A stretch of DNA of 64,000 nucleotides, from assembly GCA_045599035.1 (NCBI GenBank), contig JAZRVI010000037.1, positions 48,698 to 112,697 of the forward strand. The letters run 5' to 3'. Below, in pieces: positions 43,139-51,368 of the stretch. Numbering within the stretch: position 1 is the stretch's first letter; the number at the start of each line of letters is the position of its first letter. Source of the DNA: CATZDY01 sp045599035 (GTDB lineage Bacteria; Bacillota; Desulfotomaculia; Desulfotomaculales; Desulfocucumaceae). A program made the position numbers and the translations under genes. The notes under the pieces were generated by a model. The model searched no databases, was not told the origin of the DNA, and saw nothing but the letters and a program-made list of their open reading frames with translations.

Positions 43139-43789
43139 ATGCAAAAGGTTATAAAGCTAATTGGAGTTTGGCTGCTCAGCTTGTGCTTGCTGCTTCCTGC
43201 CGGAGCGGCTGAATATCCGGATTTATATTGGGGCTATAGCGGCAGCCCGGTGCAAAAGGTACAGGCAGTTTTAAAACAGTGGGGTTATTATGGCGGATCG
43301 GTGGACGGCTATTATTTTACCAACACTCAAAAAGCAGTTCGGGAATTTCAAAAAAACAATGGCTTAAAAGTGGATGGTTTGGTGGGAAGGGCAACCTGGG
43401 AGGCTATGGGTTTTTTCTCCACCAGTTCTGCCGTTCCCGGCAGCAATGTTCAGCTTTTGGCTCAGGTCATTGAGGGTGAAGCCGCTGATGAGATTTATTT
43501 GGGCAAAGTAGCGGTGGGAGCGGTTATTATGAATCGTTTGGCCAGCCGTTCCTTTCCCAATACTTTATCTGGAGTAATTTTCCAGAGTCTGGCTTTTGAA
43601 TCAGTCAGTAATGGGCAATATCAACGGCGGGTCAGCTCAGATTCTTTTCGGGCGGCTCAGGAGGCTTTGGCAGGCTGGGATCCCACCCGGGGTGCTTTAT
43701 ATTTTTGGAATCCCAACAAAAAGGTCAGCAGTTGGATTTGGTCCCGGCCTACCATTGGACAAATCGGCAATCATGTTTTTGCCCGCTGA
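43139..43789 (+). CDS. sleB: Spore cortex-lytic enzyme SleB
   Basis: 216 residues. A signal peptide (1-23) precedes a peptidoglycan-binding domain (about 33-92, VDGYYFTNTQKAVREFQKNN). The Hydrolase_2 catalytic domain follows, with the likely catalytic Glu in QVIEGEAADE and the conserved AALYFWNP-like end (GALYFWNPNKK). It is a lytic transglycosylase that degrades spore cortex during germination. ypeB follows, as in Bacillus. Confidence 0.95.
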   Translation: MQKVIKLIGVWLLSLCLLLPAGAAEYPDLYWGYSGSPVQKVQAVLKQWGYYGGSVDGYYFTNTQKAVREFQKNNGLKVDGLVGRATWEAMGFFSTSSAVPGSNVQLLAQVIEGEAADEIYLGKVAVGAVIMNRLASRSFPNTLSGVIFQSLAFESVSNGQYQRRVSSDSFRAAQEALAGWDPTRGALYFWNPNKKVSSWIWSRPTIGQIGNHVFAR

Positions 43790-43807
43790 CATAAAGGAGA
43801 ATATCCT

Positions 43808-45073
43808 ATGCAATCTAAATGGCTTACCTGTATCGCCCTGGGCTTGGCTTTGGCTGCCATGCTTTGGAGTGGTTTTAGCTGGCAGGCTCAAAAAAAGGCT
43901 CAAAATGCTTTGCAAAACAGCTACCGACAGGATTTTTATGCTGCGTTTGCTGCAAGTCAGGCTTTGGAGGCCAATTTAAACAAGGCTTTAATTGGGCAGG
44001 AGGTAGATCCTTTGCTCTTGAATCAAATTCGCCTGGAAGCTTTGCAAGCCCAGGAAAATTTGGCTCGTTTACCGGCTGCAAGTAAGAAACTGGAAAACAG
44101 TCTGGCCTTTCTTAATCAAGCTGCTGACTATATTCTCAGCCTGCAAAAAGAAGATCTGACTTTTTTTTCGCCGGAAGCCTGGAATAATCTGCAAAATTTA
44201 GTTCAAAAAACTAATCAGGTAAATCAGCTTTTGGCCAAAATTCAGATTCAGGTTGATAAAGGCGATAAGCTGGAACTGCTGGAGGAATCAGCCTGGGCTG
44301 CTAATTGGGAAAGTTTAAAGGAAAACCTGGAGCAAATGCCGGCTTTGCTTTATGATGGGCCTTTCTCAGATCATTTGAGCCAAAATTCGGTATTGCCGGC
44401 TCAAAAAATTACAAAAGCTGAGGCTCAAAAAATTGCGGCGGAATTGAGTGGAAGTAAAGTTTTGACCTGTCAGCGTCTGGATTCTCAGCCTCCGGTTTAT
44501 CAGGTCAGCCTGCAAAACCAGCAAACCTGGGGAATTACTGAACAGGGAGGCCGCCTGCTCTGGCTGTTGAGTGCCAGAAGTCTGGAACCGGCTCAATTTT
44601 CCTGGCAGGAAGCTCAAAAAGTAGCTGAAGACTATTTAAGCAAGCAGGGTTTTGGCCAAATGCTGCCCACTTACCGGGAAGAGCAAGAAGGACGGGTTAT
44701 TTTCAGTTTTGCGGCTGAACAGGAAGGAATAATTTTATATGGGGATTTAATTAAAGTGGAAGTGGCTTTGGATAGTGCTGAAGTAATTGCTTTGGATGCT
44801 GCTGACTATTGGGACAGCCATACCCAACGAAAGCTGCCTGCTCCGGTTTTAACTCCGGAGGAAGCCAGAAGCTGTCTGAATCCCCGCCTGACTGAGGTTT
44901 CCGAAGGCCGCCTGGCCTTAATTCCTCTGGGGATTTCTCAGGAGGTTTTGACTTATGAATTTCAGGGCAAGTGGGACAAGAATAATTATTTGATTTATAT
45001 TAATGCCGCAGATGGTTCTCAGGAACAAATTTTTCAATTAAAATTGGCTGCTTCCGGCCAATTAGTTTGGTAA
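43808..45073 (+). CDS. ypeB: Germination protein YpeB
   Basis: 421 residues. The N-terminal membrane anchor (CIALGLALAAMLWSGFSW) is followed by a helical domain and three PepSY-like C-terminal domains, the YpeB layout. It stabilises and localises SleB in the spore. ATG lies after AAAGGAG, 18 bp past sleB. Confidence 0.92.
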   Translation: MQSKWLTCIALGLALAAMLWSGFSWQAQKKAQNALQNSYRQDFYAAFAASQALEANLNKALIGQEVDPLLLNQIRLEALQAQENLARLPAASKKLENSLAFLNQAADYILSLQKEDLTFFSPEAWNNLQNLVQKTNQVNQLLAKIQIQVDKGDKLELLEESAWAANWESLKENLEQMPALLYDGPFSDHLSQNSVLPAQKITKAEAQKIAAELSGSKVLTCQRLDSQPPVYQVSLQNQQTWGITEQGGRLLWLLSARSLEPAQFSWQEAQKVAEDYLSKQGFGQMLPTYREEQEGRVIFSFAAEQEGIILYGDLIKVEVALDSAEVIALDAADYWDSHTQRKLPAPVLTPEEARSCLNPRLTEVSEGRLALIPLGISQEVLTYEFQGKWDKNNYLIYINAADGSQEQIFQLKLAASGQLVW

Positions 45074-45100
45074 GCCAGACAAAGCTTTGCTTTGCCTGGC
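45074..45100 (+). terminator. Hairpin after ypeB
   Basis: GCCAGACAAAGC pairs with GCTTTGCCTGGC (one mismatch); no clear T run, so termination is uncertain. Confidence 0.5.
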
Positions 45101-45185
45101 CGCCGGGAAAACACCCTTAATCTACGCAAGCGTTTAACTTCATCGAACTCAGAAGACGATTAATTTTTTGTAGCTGCAAAAAGTA

Positions 45186-46451
45186 TCAGTTTTTCCACTC
45201 TGCAATACTGTTCAGCTTGGTCGTTCCGTTAAAGTCAATCAGGTAGAGGTTATCCTCGTTTTCAAAGATGCGGACAAAAATCTCTTTTGCGTTTACATCA
45301 ACGACTTCCGTGAAAATAGATTCCCAGATCACATTCATAGCCTGCTTCTCTTCCCGGGACATATCCTTGATGCCGGCATTGGCCGCATTTATCTGTATTC
45401 TGGCTTCCTCTTCAAAATCTGGATCCATAATAAGATCGTATACCGCCCAGGAGACCTCACCGAGAACTTCACTTCTCGGATCGAAATAGTTGTTTTTGCA
45501 TTCGTCATAACCCAAATAGAAATTGGAATACTGCACCTTACGCATCAGGTCGTACATATCGTTTCTGCTGTTTACCGCATCGATACCGTTTTGCAGTGCA
45601 ATAAATCTGCCTTTCCCGCTCTTGATATCCTGGGTGAGCCAGGCATCCTGATTCAGATAGAAATTTGTTTGGGCGATAGCCTTGGTATTGTATACGGCAA
45701 GCCAGTCATAGCTGTCAAGCTTTTCTTCATCCAGCCAGTATACTTTGTTGGAGGCAAACTCCAGTAAGCTGGAATGACCGGAAGAATCGCTGACGATGAA
45801 GCAGTAGTTCCAGTAATGGTTCTGAGAGTAAATATCCAGAGTGGAAACATATGCTTTGGCTTCTTCTACAGTCGCACAGTTCTCTCCGATATACCGGGGC
45901 AATTCAAACATATATACCCGCTTGGAGGAGTCCGGATTGGTTCCCTTGCAGGCGTATTTGTCTTCGCCGTTGGGCCAGTATTCGTTGTGTCTCATATTGA
46001 TTTCAATATGAAGGCCTGCATCATTAAGCACATCGTCACACATGAACGGAAGAGACTTGTAGAACTCTTCGGCGATTCCTTTGTTTTTTATCTCCTCATA
46101 GTCCGGGGAGTAATCTCTGTGAGTATATACCAGGCCGAAGGTTTTGTATTTTCCCGCATTCGTACGGACGATATAGACGCATTTGTTGGAAATACTCTGA
46201 TCCATATTTCTGCCCACCAATCGGTGTCCGTCCACCATTTTGCTGACTGCGGAACAGCCACCGCCCCAGTTATCGTTGGCCTTGGCATAGAAGGCATCCG
46301 CACAGTTATAGTCAAGACTGTTATACTCCTCCACTTCAAAGATATATTTATCCAGCTCTTTTAATTTTGCCGTATAATCTGTATCCTTATTTGTGCAGCC
46401 GGCGGTCAGCAGCAGGCTTAAAGCCAGCAAAGCAATGACTATTTTTTTCAT
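45186..46451 (-). CDS. Lipoprotein, linear-amide C-N hydrolase (choloylglycine hydrolase-like)
   Basis: 421 residues. The signal peptide ends with the lipobox LTAGC. The GGGCSAVSKMVDGHRLVGRN segment gives the Ntn-type nucleophile Cys near residue 67 followed by the GRNMDQ motif of the choloylglycine-hydrolase/acyltransferase families. Those cleave linear amides such as bile-salt or N-acyl amides. The mature N-terminal Cys normally appears only after autoprocessing, which is not obvious from the gene. Codon use is more GC-rich than in its neighbours, and it lies next to mini-element copy B, so horizontal acquisition is likely. Confidence 0.78.
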   Translation of the reverse strand: MKKIVIALLALSLLLTAGCTNKDTDYTAKLKELDKYIFEVEEYNSLDYNCADAFYAKANDNWGGGCSAVSKMVDGHRLVGRNMDQSISNKCVYIVRTNAGKYKTFGLVYTHRDYSPDYEEIKNKGIAEEFYKSLPFMCDDVLNDAGLHIEINMRHNEYWPNGEDKYACKGTNPDSSKRVYMFELPRYIGENCATVEEAKAYVSTLDIYSQNHYWNYCFIVSDSSGHSSLLEFASNKVYWLDEEKLDSYDWLAVYNTKAIAQTNFYLNQDAWLTQDIKSGKGRFIALQNGIDAVNSRNDMYDLMRKVQYSNFYLGYDECKNNYFDPRSEVLGEVSWAVYDLIMDPDFEEEARIQINAANAGIKDMSREEKQAMNVIWESIFTEVVDVNAKEIFVRIFENEDNLYLIDFNGTTKLNSIAEWKN

Positions 46452-46538
46452 AAAGTTTTTTTATCACCTCAATGTCCTCGTTTCTATAATGTAATCCTGA
46501 ATCAATTATTCAAGTTGACTTAGAAAATACGCTTTGAT

Positions 46539-46576
46539 GTCAACTACCCACTCACTTTAGTGGGTGGGTAGTTGAC
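46539..46576. repeat. Near-perfect 38-bp palindrome ending GTAGTTGAC
   Basis: GTCAACTACCCACTCAC and GTGGGTGGGTAGTTGAC flank TTTA, with one mismatch. The GGTAGTTGAC arm resembles the right-end termini of the IS605-type elements here (GTAGTTCAC, GTAGTTGGC). It may be an isolated right end. Confidence 0.7.
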
Positions 46577-46639
46577 TTTTTCCTAATTTAGCCATGGCAT
46601 TTGTACTTATCCCAGCCATATGGGTCAGTTTTGTTTTGT

Positions 46640-46877
46640 GTGAACTACTCCGACTTATAGAAGTCGGAGCTTCCTGCTTCAACCACTACTGCCTGGCTAA
46701 CATAATCGTTAGCTCAAGTCTTACACAATGTCCGCAAGCTTTAGGTTCGGCTGATCCCCAGCCTACCATTTATATTATGATTATAACATTAAAATAACAA
46801 AAGCCAAGAAAACGCGGTGTTTATCGCAATTCATCCCCCCGCCTATAGAGGCGGGGGATTTCTTGCTCACGGCGTGT
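46640..46877 (-). mobile_element. IS200/IS605-type mini-element, copy B
   Basis: A 238-bp element read on the minus strand, starting ACGCCGTGAGC after TTTAAC (rc at 46876-46881) and ending GTAGTTCAC at 46640. It keeps all hairpins of copy A. The last hairpin has changed sequence on both arms (CTCCGACTT/AAGTCGGAG), so pairing is preserved. The ACGHCVRLELTIMLARQ tail frame is intact. The left end abuts the lepB stop codon. Confidence 0.78.
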
Positions 46878-47869
46878 TAAATTATAGTCAGATGGGGCAG
46901 AGGCCAGAAAATAACTACCGCCTTACCTACAATCAAATCTTCCGGGACATAGCCCCAATAACGGCTGTCGTTGCTGTTGCCCCGATTGTCACCCATAACA
47001 AAATATTGCTGATCCGGCACGGTTATCGGGCCATAATCATCAATGACAACATCTGCCGCCAAATAAGGCTCGTCCAAAGGCTCGCCATTCAGGTAAACCT
47101 GATTATTTTTCAGTTCAACTGTATCGCCGGGACAGCCAATAATTCTTTTAACATAATTGGTTTCAGTGCCGCTCGGCAGTCCGATCAGAGAACGCAATTT
47201 GCTGACCTGATCTCCTGCGGCCACATAGTCGCCTACCGCCGGCTCTTTAAACCAATAGGATAACTCGCTGACCTCCAGGTGAGAGCCGTTTTTTTCAACC
47301 TTGCCAAAAATATGATCTCCATCCAGGAGATATTGTCCCAAATTGGCATAATTGTTTTCGGGCTGGGTTAAATTATAATTGGAAATTTCATAGAAATTGG
47401 TGAACCATGTTTCGGAAGTCTGGATTAAACGCCCCATGTTGACTGCCCAATAATCATTATTTTGCAAAACCAGCTCGGCCATGTTCCCCTGAAAGGTAAT
47501 ATCTAAATCCTGGACTTCTCCATTCAATAAAAACCGGCCATCCTGAATGGCCACCCGGTCACCTGGTTTGGCCAAAATCAGCTTTTCTTCCATGGCCTGA
47601 GGATATTTGAAAACCACTACATCTTTGGTTTTCGGCTGGCTCCACAAATAAGAAATTTCGCTGACCAGAATCCGATCTCCGATTTGCAGAGTTGGCACCA
47701 TAGAAGAAGAAGGAATATAAAAGGGCTGGAACAAAAAACAGCGTAAAATCAAGGCAATGGCCACGGCCCAAAGCAGAGTTTTGATAAAATCCCAGATTTT
47801 GTGTTCTTGATCCGAATTTTTTTTAAAGAATACTTTTTTATTTTCCGGTTGGGGAGTTTGTTCTTCCAT
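46877..47869 (-). CDS. lepB: Signal peptidase I with an internal duplication
   Basis: 330 residues, versus about 180-200 for most Firmicute enzymes. A membrane helix (about 30-48) precedes SSSMVPT (catalytic Ser56). Lys241 in YVKRIIGCPGDT is the general base, followed by MGDNRGNSNDSR. Residues 94-118 (KLILAKPGDRV...LNGE) repeat the Lys-box module (238-263) without the catalytic Lys context. About 120 further residues are inserted between the two modules. The gene is last before mini-element copy B, whose TTTAAC carries the stop. Confidence 0.92.
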   Translation of the reverse strand: MEEQTPQPENKKVFFKKNSDQEHKIWDFIKTLLWAVAIALILRCFLFQPFYIPSSSMVPTLQIGDRILVSEISYLWSQPKTKDVVVFKYPQAMEEKLILAKPGDRVAIQDGRFLLNGEVQDLDITFQGNMAELVLQNNDYWAVNMGRLIQTSETWFTNFYEISNYNLTQPENNYANLGQYLLDGDHIFGKVEKNGSHLEVSELSYWFKEPAVGDYVAAGDQVSKLRSLIGLPSGTETNYVKRIIGCPGDTVELKNNQVYLNGEPLDEPYLAADVVIDDYGPITVPDQQYFVMGDNRGNSNDSRYWGYVPEDLIVGKAVVIFWPLPHLTII

Positions 47870-47888
47870 ATTATCCCTCCTGAAATTT

Positions 47889-47917
47889 AAAAAGGGAACC
47901 GTTGTCAGTCCCCTTTG
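47889..47917 (-). terminator. Terminator after rplS
   Basis: AAAGGGGAC/GGTTCCCTTT hairpin followed by TTAAATTT on the minus strand. Confidence 0.65.
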
Positions 47918-47921
47918 AAAA

Positions 47922-48272
47922 TTATTTAATTCTGCCTTTTTCCCGGATTCTTGCGGCTTTGCCCCGCAATTTACGCAGATAGTACAATCTGGCTCGGCGA
48001 ACCCGACCTCTTCTCAAAATGTCGATTTTTTCGATTTTGGGAGTATGCACGGGAAAAGTTCTTTCAACGCCAACGCCATAAGAAATTCTTCTTACGGTGA
48101 AGGTTTCACCCAGACCGCCGCCCCGGCGGCGAATTACTACGCCTTCAAACATCTGGATTCTTTCCCGGGTTCCTTCCACAACTTTAACATGGACTTTAAC
48201 CGTATCTCCGGGACGAAAATCAGGAACATCAGCTTTCATTTGTTCTTGTTCCAAGGACTGAATTAAGTTCAT
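47922..48272 (-). CDS. rplS: Large ribosomal subunit protein L19
   Basis: 116 residues. PGDTVKVHVKVVEGTRERIQ and the GVGVERTFPVHTPKIEKI and basic C-terminal segments define L19 at the 30S-50S interface. ATG follows AGGAAGGAGG. A strong promoter and a short leader precede it. Confidence 0.97.
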   Translation of the reverse strand: MNLIQSLEQEQMKADVPDFRPGDTVKVHVKVVEGTRERIQMFEGVVIRRRGGGLGETFTVRRISYGVGVERTFPVHTPKIEKIDILRRGRVRRARLYYLRKLRGKAARIREKGRIK

Positions 48273-48284
48273 TCAGCAACCTCC

Positions 48285-48340
48285 TTCCTTAGGATGTTCA
48301 TACCCATGAGCAGCGGACCATCCGTATTAAACCATCTTTT
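48285..48340 (-). promoter_or_regulatory. Possible L19 leader
   Basis: The roughly 60-nt leader between promoter and rplS contains GATGGTCCGCTGCTCATGGG and GATGTTC-like complementary words that can fold. Its place is that of the Firmicute L19 leader motif. I could not confirm the family. Confidence 0.35.
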
Positions 48341-48369
48341 ATTATATCACAACCAGGTGAGCTTGGCAA
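48341..48369 (-). promoter_or_regulatory. Promoter of rplS
   Basis: On the minus strand TTGCCA (48369-48364) and TATAAT (48346-48341) are 17 bp apart. Confidence 0.8.
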
Positions 48370-48388
48370 ATAATTTTTTGAAAAAATA

Positions 48389-49243
48389 TTAACTTTCCGG
48401 CCATTCCAGGGTAAAACGACCCAGTTTTCCTTCTCGAAATTCCTTGAGCAGACAGACCGCAGCTTTTTCCAAATCCTGTCCATTTTTTGTCAAAAAGCCT
48501 CTTTTCTGTCCCAAAAGCTCAAGAAGCTTCCAGGGTTCTTCCGGCAAAGGATCACTTAGACCATACCGATCCAAAAAGACCTGGGGATAAAATTCCCGCA
48601 GCCAGCCGGCAAAACGCATACCCACTTCTTCTCTTTGATAGATTTCTTCTTTAATGGCTCCGGTGACCGCCAAATGATAGGCCACCTGAGGATCTTCAAA
48701 TTTGGGCCATAAAATACCCGGCATATCCAGCAGATCCAGTCCTTTTAAGCGAACCCACTGTTGTCCCCGGGTTACGCCGGGTTTATTGCCGGTTTTGGCT
48801 GATTTTTTGCCCACCAGCCGATTCATGAAAAAGCTTTTGCCCACATTGGGAATGCCCACAATCATGCAGCGGGGCGGACGAGGCAGGCGGCCGGAGGAAC
48901 CCAGGGAAATGGTTTTGTTCCCGGCCTGACGGCTGACCAGCTCCGGAACCTTTTTAATTCCATTGCCTTTTAAGGAGTCCACCGCCAAGCAGGCAATGCC
49001 CTGTTGATTGAAGTATTTTTCCCATTGGCGGGTAATTTTTTCCTCAGCCAGATCCGCTTTATTTAGAATAACCAGTTTTTTTTTATTTTTGGCCAGCTCC
49101 TGCAATAGGGGATTGCGGCTGGATAGGGGAATGCGGGCATCCAAAAGCTCCAAGACTACATCCACCAATTTTAAATTTTCCTGTACCAAGCGTCTGGTTT
49201 TGGCCATATGACCGGGAAACCATTGAATATCCATTTGCCCCAA
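48389..49243 (-). CDS. rbgA: Ribosome biogenesis GTPase RbgA (YlqF)
   Basis: 284 residues, a circularly permuted GTPase: NKADL (G4) comes before GIPNVGKSFFMNRL (G1) and DMPGILWPKF (G3). A C-terminal ANTAR-like helical domain follows. RbgA acts late in 50S assembly. It lies next to rplS, as in Bacillus. Confidence 0.95.
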   Translation of the reverse strand: MGQMDIQWFPGHMAKTRRLVQENLKLVDVVLELLDARIPLSSRNPLLQELAKNKKKLVILNKADLAEEKITRQWEKYFNQQGIACLAVDSLKGNGIKKVPELVSRQAGNKTISLGSSGRLPRPPRCMIVGIPNVGKSFFMNRLVGKKSAKTGNKPGVTRGQQWVRLKGLDLLDMPGILWPKFEDPQVAYHLAVTGAIKEEIYQREEVGMRFAGWLREFYPQVFLDRYGLSDPLPEEPWKLLELLGQKRGFLTKNGQDLEKAAVCLLKEFREGKLGRFTLEWPES

Positions 49244-49305
49244 CCTTTCCTTATTTTTTCTGGATCTTGCTTCTTAATACCGGCTTTTCTGACCTGAAAA
49301 CGGTG

Positions 49306-49869
49306 TTAATGCCAATGAAAACGATATAAGCTTTGGTATAGATAAATCTTTTCCGCAAAACGGCGGGTTTCCTTATAGGGGATATACTCCAGGTTTTCCC
49401 GGCTGCCGTCCCAGATTCCACATTCCAGCCATTGTTCCACATTGGCTTTGCCTCCATTATAGGCGGCCAGAGCCAAATTGAGATTATGATTAAATTCATT
49501 TTGCAGATAGTTCAGATACCAACTGCCCAACTTAATATTATATTCCGGCTCGTAAAGGCGTTCGGCGGTGAAGCCGCCCAGTCCGCTTTTGTCGGCAATC
49601 CAGGCTCCGGTTTCCGGCATAATCTGCATCAGTCCCCGGGCTCCGGGGCTGGAAAGGGCTTCGGGATAGAAATTGCTTTCGGTTTTAATCAACGCTGCCA
49701 ACAAATCCGGGGGCAAATTATAAAGCTCGGCCTGCTGTTCAATAATTTCCTGATAAGGAGTTTCCTGCAAAAAAATACTAAGCTTATCCCAATTTAAAAT
49801 GATCAGAAGAAGCAGAATAATTAGGAGTAGGGTTCCCAAGCCTCTTAGTTTTTTTCGGCGTTTAGCCAA
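49306..49869 (-). CDS. Membrane-anchored lytic transglycosylase (SLT domain)
   Basis: 187 residues. An N-terminal membrane helix (about 12-26) is followed by an SLT domain with the catalytic Glu in ALIKTESNF, then GARGLMQIMP and LALAAYNGG. It cleaves peptidoglycan to form 1,6-anhydroMurNAc ends. The order polA-mutM-coaE-SLT is common in Clostridia. ATG follows GGAGGAAAA. Confidence 0.93.
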   Translation of the reverse strand: MAKRRKKLRGLGTLLLIILLLLIILNWDKLSIFLQETPYQEIIEQQAELYNLPPDLLAALIKTESNFYPEALSSPGARGLMQIMPETGAWIADKSGLGGFTAERLYEPEYNIKLGSWYLNYLQNEFNHNLNLALAAYNGGKANVEQWLECGIWDGSRENLEYIPYKETRRFAEKIYLYQSLYRFHWH

Positions 49870-49899
49870 ATACTTTTCCTCCTTTTGGCAGGAAATTTT

Positions 49900-50490
49900 C
49901 TAAGATAAAATTTCCTGCCAAAGCTTTTTCAACTGTTCGAGCAGGGCAGTTTGGCTGCTGCTGTTGTCAATAATCCGATCTGCCCAAAGCTCTTTTTGAC
50001 TTTGGGGCATTTGAGCAGCCATTCGCTGCAGGGCTTCTGTTCGGGAAAGCTGGTTCCGGCTTTGCAGTCGGTCAAGCTGAATTGCCGGTTCCACTTTGAT
50101 CAGCCAGATTTCATCTACCAGATAGGTCAAATTACATTCAAAAAGCAAAGGGATTTCCAAAACCAAAGCCGGTTGGCTTGGATTAAACTGTTCCTCAGCC
50201 GCTATTTCCTGAAGCCGAACTTCAATTAATGGATGTAAAAGCTGGTTTAATTGTTCCCTTTGATTTTGATTATTAAAAATAAGCTGACCCAAATAGGCTC
50301 GATTTAATTCTCCGTCCGGCTGCAAAATCTTCTGGCCAAAGCTTTGCACCAGCAATTCCAGTCCTTTTTGGCCGGGACGAACTATCTCCCGGGCAATTTG
50401 ATCTGCGTCAATAACTTTGGCTCCCCAGCTGGCCAGAATAGCCCCGGCCAGGCTTTTGCCGCTGGCGATGTTGCCGGTTAAACCAATAAT
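49900..50490 (-). CDS. coaE: Dephospho-CoA kinase
   Basis: 196 residues. The P-loop GLTGNIASGKS starts at residue 4, and VIDADQIAREIV and the LEIPLLFE segment match CoaE. It performs the last step of CoA synthesis. ATG 50490 is chosen because it gives the family N-terminus MIIGLTG and avoids overlap with mutM. Confidence 0.95.
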   Translation of the reverse strand: MIGLTGNIASGKSLAGAILASWGAKVIDADQIAREIVRPGQKGLELLVQSFGQKILQPDGELNRAYLGQLIFNNQNQREQLNQLLHPLIEVRLQEIAAEEQFNPSQPALVLEIPLLFECNLTYLVDEIWLIKVEPAIQLDRLQSRNQLSRTEALQRMAAQMPQSQKELWADRIIDNSSSQTALLEQLKKLWQEILS

Positions 50491-50495
50491 CATAT

Positions 50496-51317
50496 CTAAG
50501 CTCCCTGACAATTTGGACAATAGAAGGTACTGCGGCCGGATATTTTAATTTTGGCAATTTTCTGTCCACAGCGGGAACAGATTTTTTGACCATAAGCCTG
50601 CAAATATTCCTGATTGCTGCCCAAATTGCCCTGTCCATCTACATAATTTTGAATAGAAGTGCCGTTGTGGTCAATTCCGGCCTGCAAAACCGAGCGGATG
50701 GCCTGGGTCAGAGCCTCAATTTCGCTTGCCCCAAGGCTGTCGCCGCTGCGTTGAGGGTTAATTTGAGCCAAAAATAAAGCCTCATCTGTATAAATATTAC
50801 CCAGCCCGGCCACAATATGCTGATCCAGCAATAAAGCCTTAATTTTTCCTTTTTTACCCTTTAAGCCTTCCTGTAAAACAGCAGGCGTAAAGCTCTTTTC
50901 CAGCGGTTCGGCTCCCAGATCTTTAAGACCGCTGACCTGTTTTAAGCCTGCCGGGTCAGTCAGGATAATTTTTCCGAAACGCCGAATGTCGGTATAACGC
51001 AATTCCCGGCCATTGTTCAGCTCCCAAATAACATGGGTGTGCTTGAGCAGGGGAGCCGAAGGCGGCTTACAGGTCAGTTGTCCGGTCATGCCTAAATGAA
51101 TAATCAAGATCGAATTGGAGCTGATTTCCAAAAGCAGATATTTGCCCCGGCGTTTTAAGCTCTGGATTTTTTGTCCGTTCAGACGGGCGGCAAATTCTTC
51201 CGGACTGGGTTGTTTGATTAAGCTGCTGCGGCTGATGGTTACTCGATGGATGCCTTGTCCCTCCAATTCGGGTCGCAAGGAACGAAGAATAGTTTCGACT
51301 TCAGGTAATTCCGGCAT
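50496..51317 (-). CDS. mutM: Formamidopyrimidine-DNA glycosylase
   Basis: 273 residues. MPELPEVET supplies Pro2 and Glu3 of the active site, followed by HLGMTGQL and a helix-two-turn-helix. The C-terminal zinc finger (CSRCGQK...CPNCQ) completes it. It removes 8-oxoguanine and FaPy lesions. It lies between coaE and polA. Confidence 0.96.
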   Translation of the reverse strand: MPELPEVETILRSLRPELEGQGIHRVTISRSSLIKQPSPEEFAARLNGQKIQSLKRRGKYLLLEISSNSILIIHLGMTGQLTCKPPSAPLLKHTHVIWELNNGRELRYTDIRRFGKIILTDPAGLKQVSGLKDLGAEPLEKSFTPAVLQEGLKGKKGKIKALLLDQHIVAGLGNIYTDEALFLAQINPQRSGDSLGASEIEALTQAIRSVLQAGIDHNGTSIQNYVDGQGNLGSNQEYLQAYGQKICSRCGQKIAKIKISGRSTFYCPNCQGA

Positions 51318-51368
51318 ATATTTTCACTCCTTATCCAAAATATCATCTTAGAGAATCTTAGGGATTTG

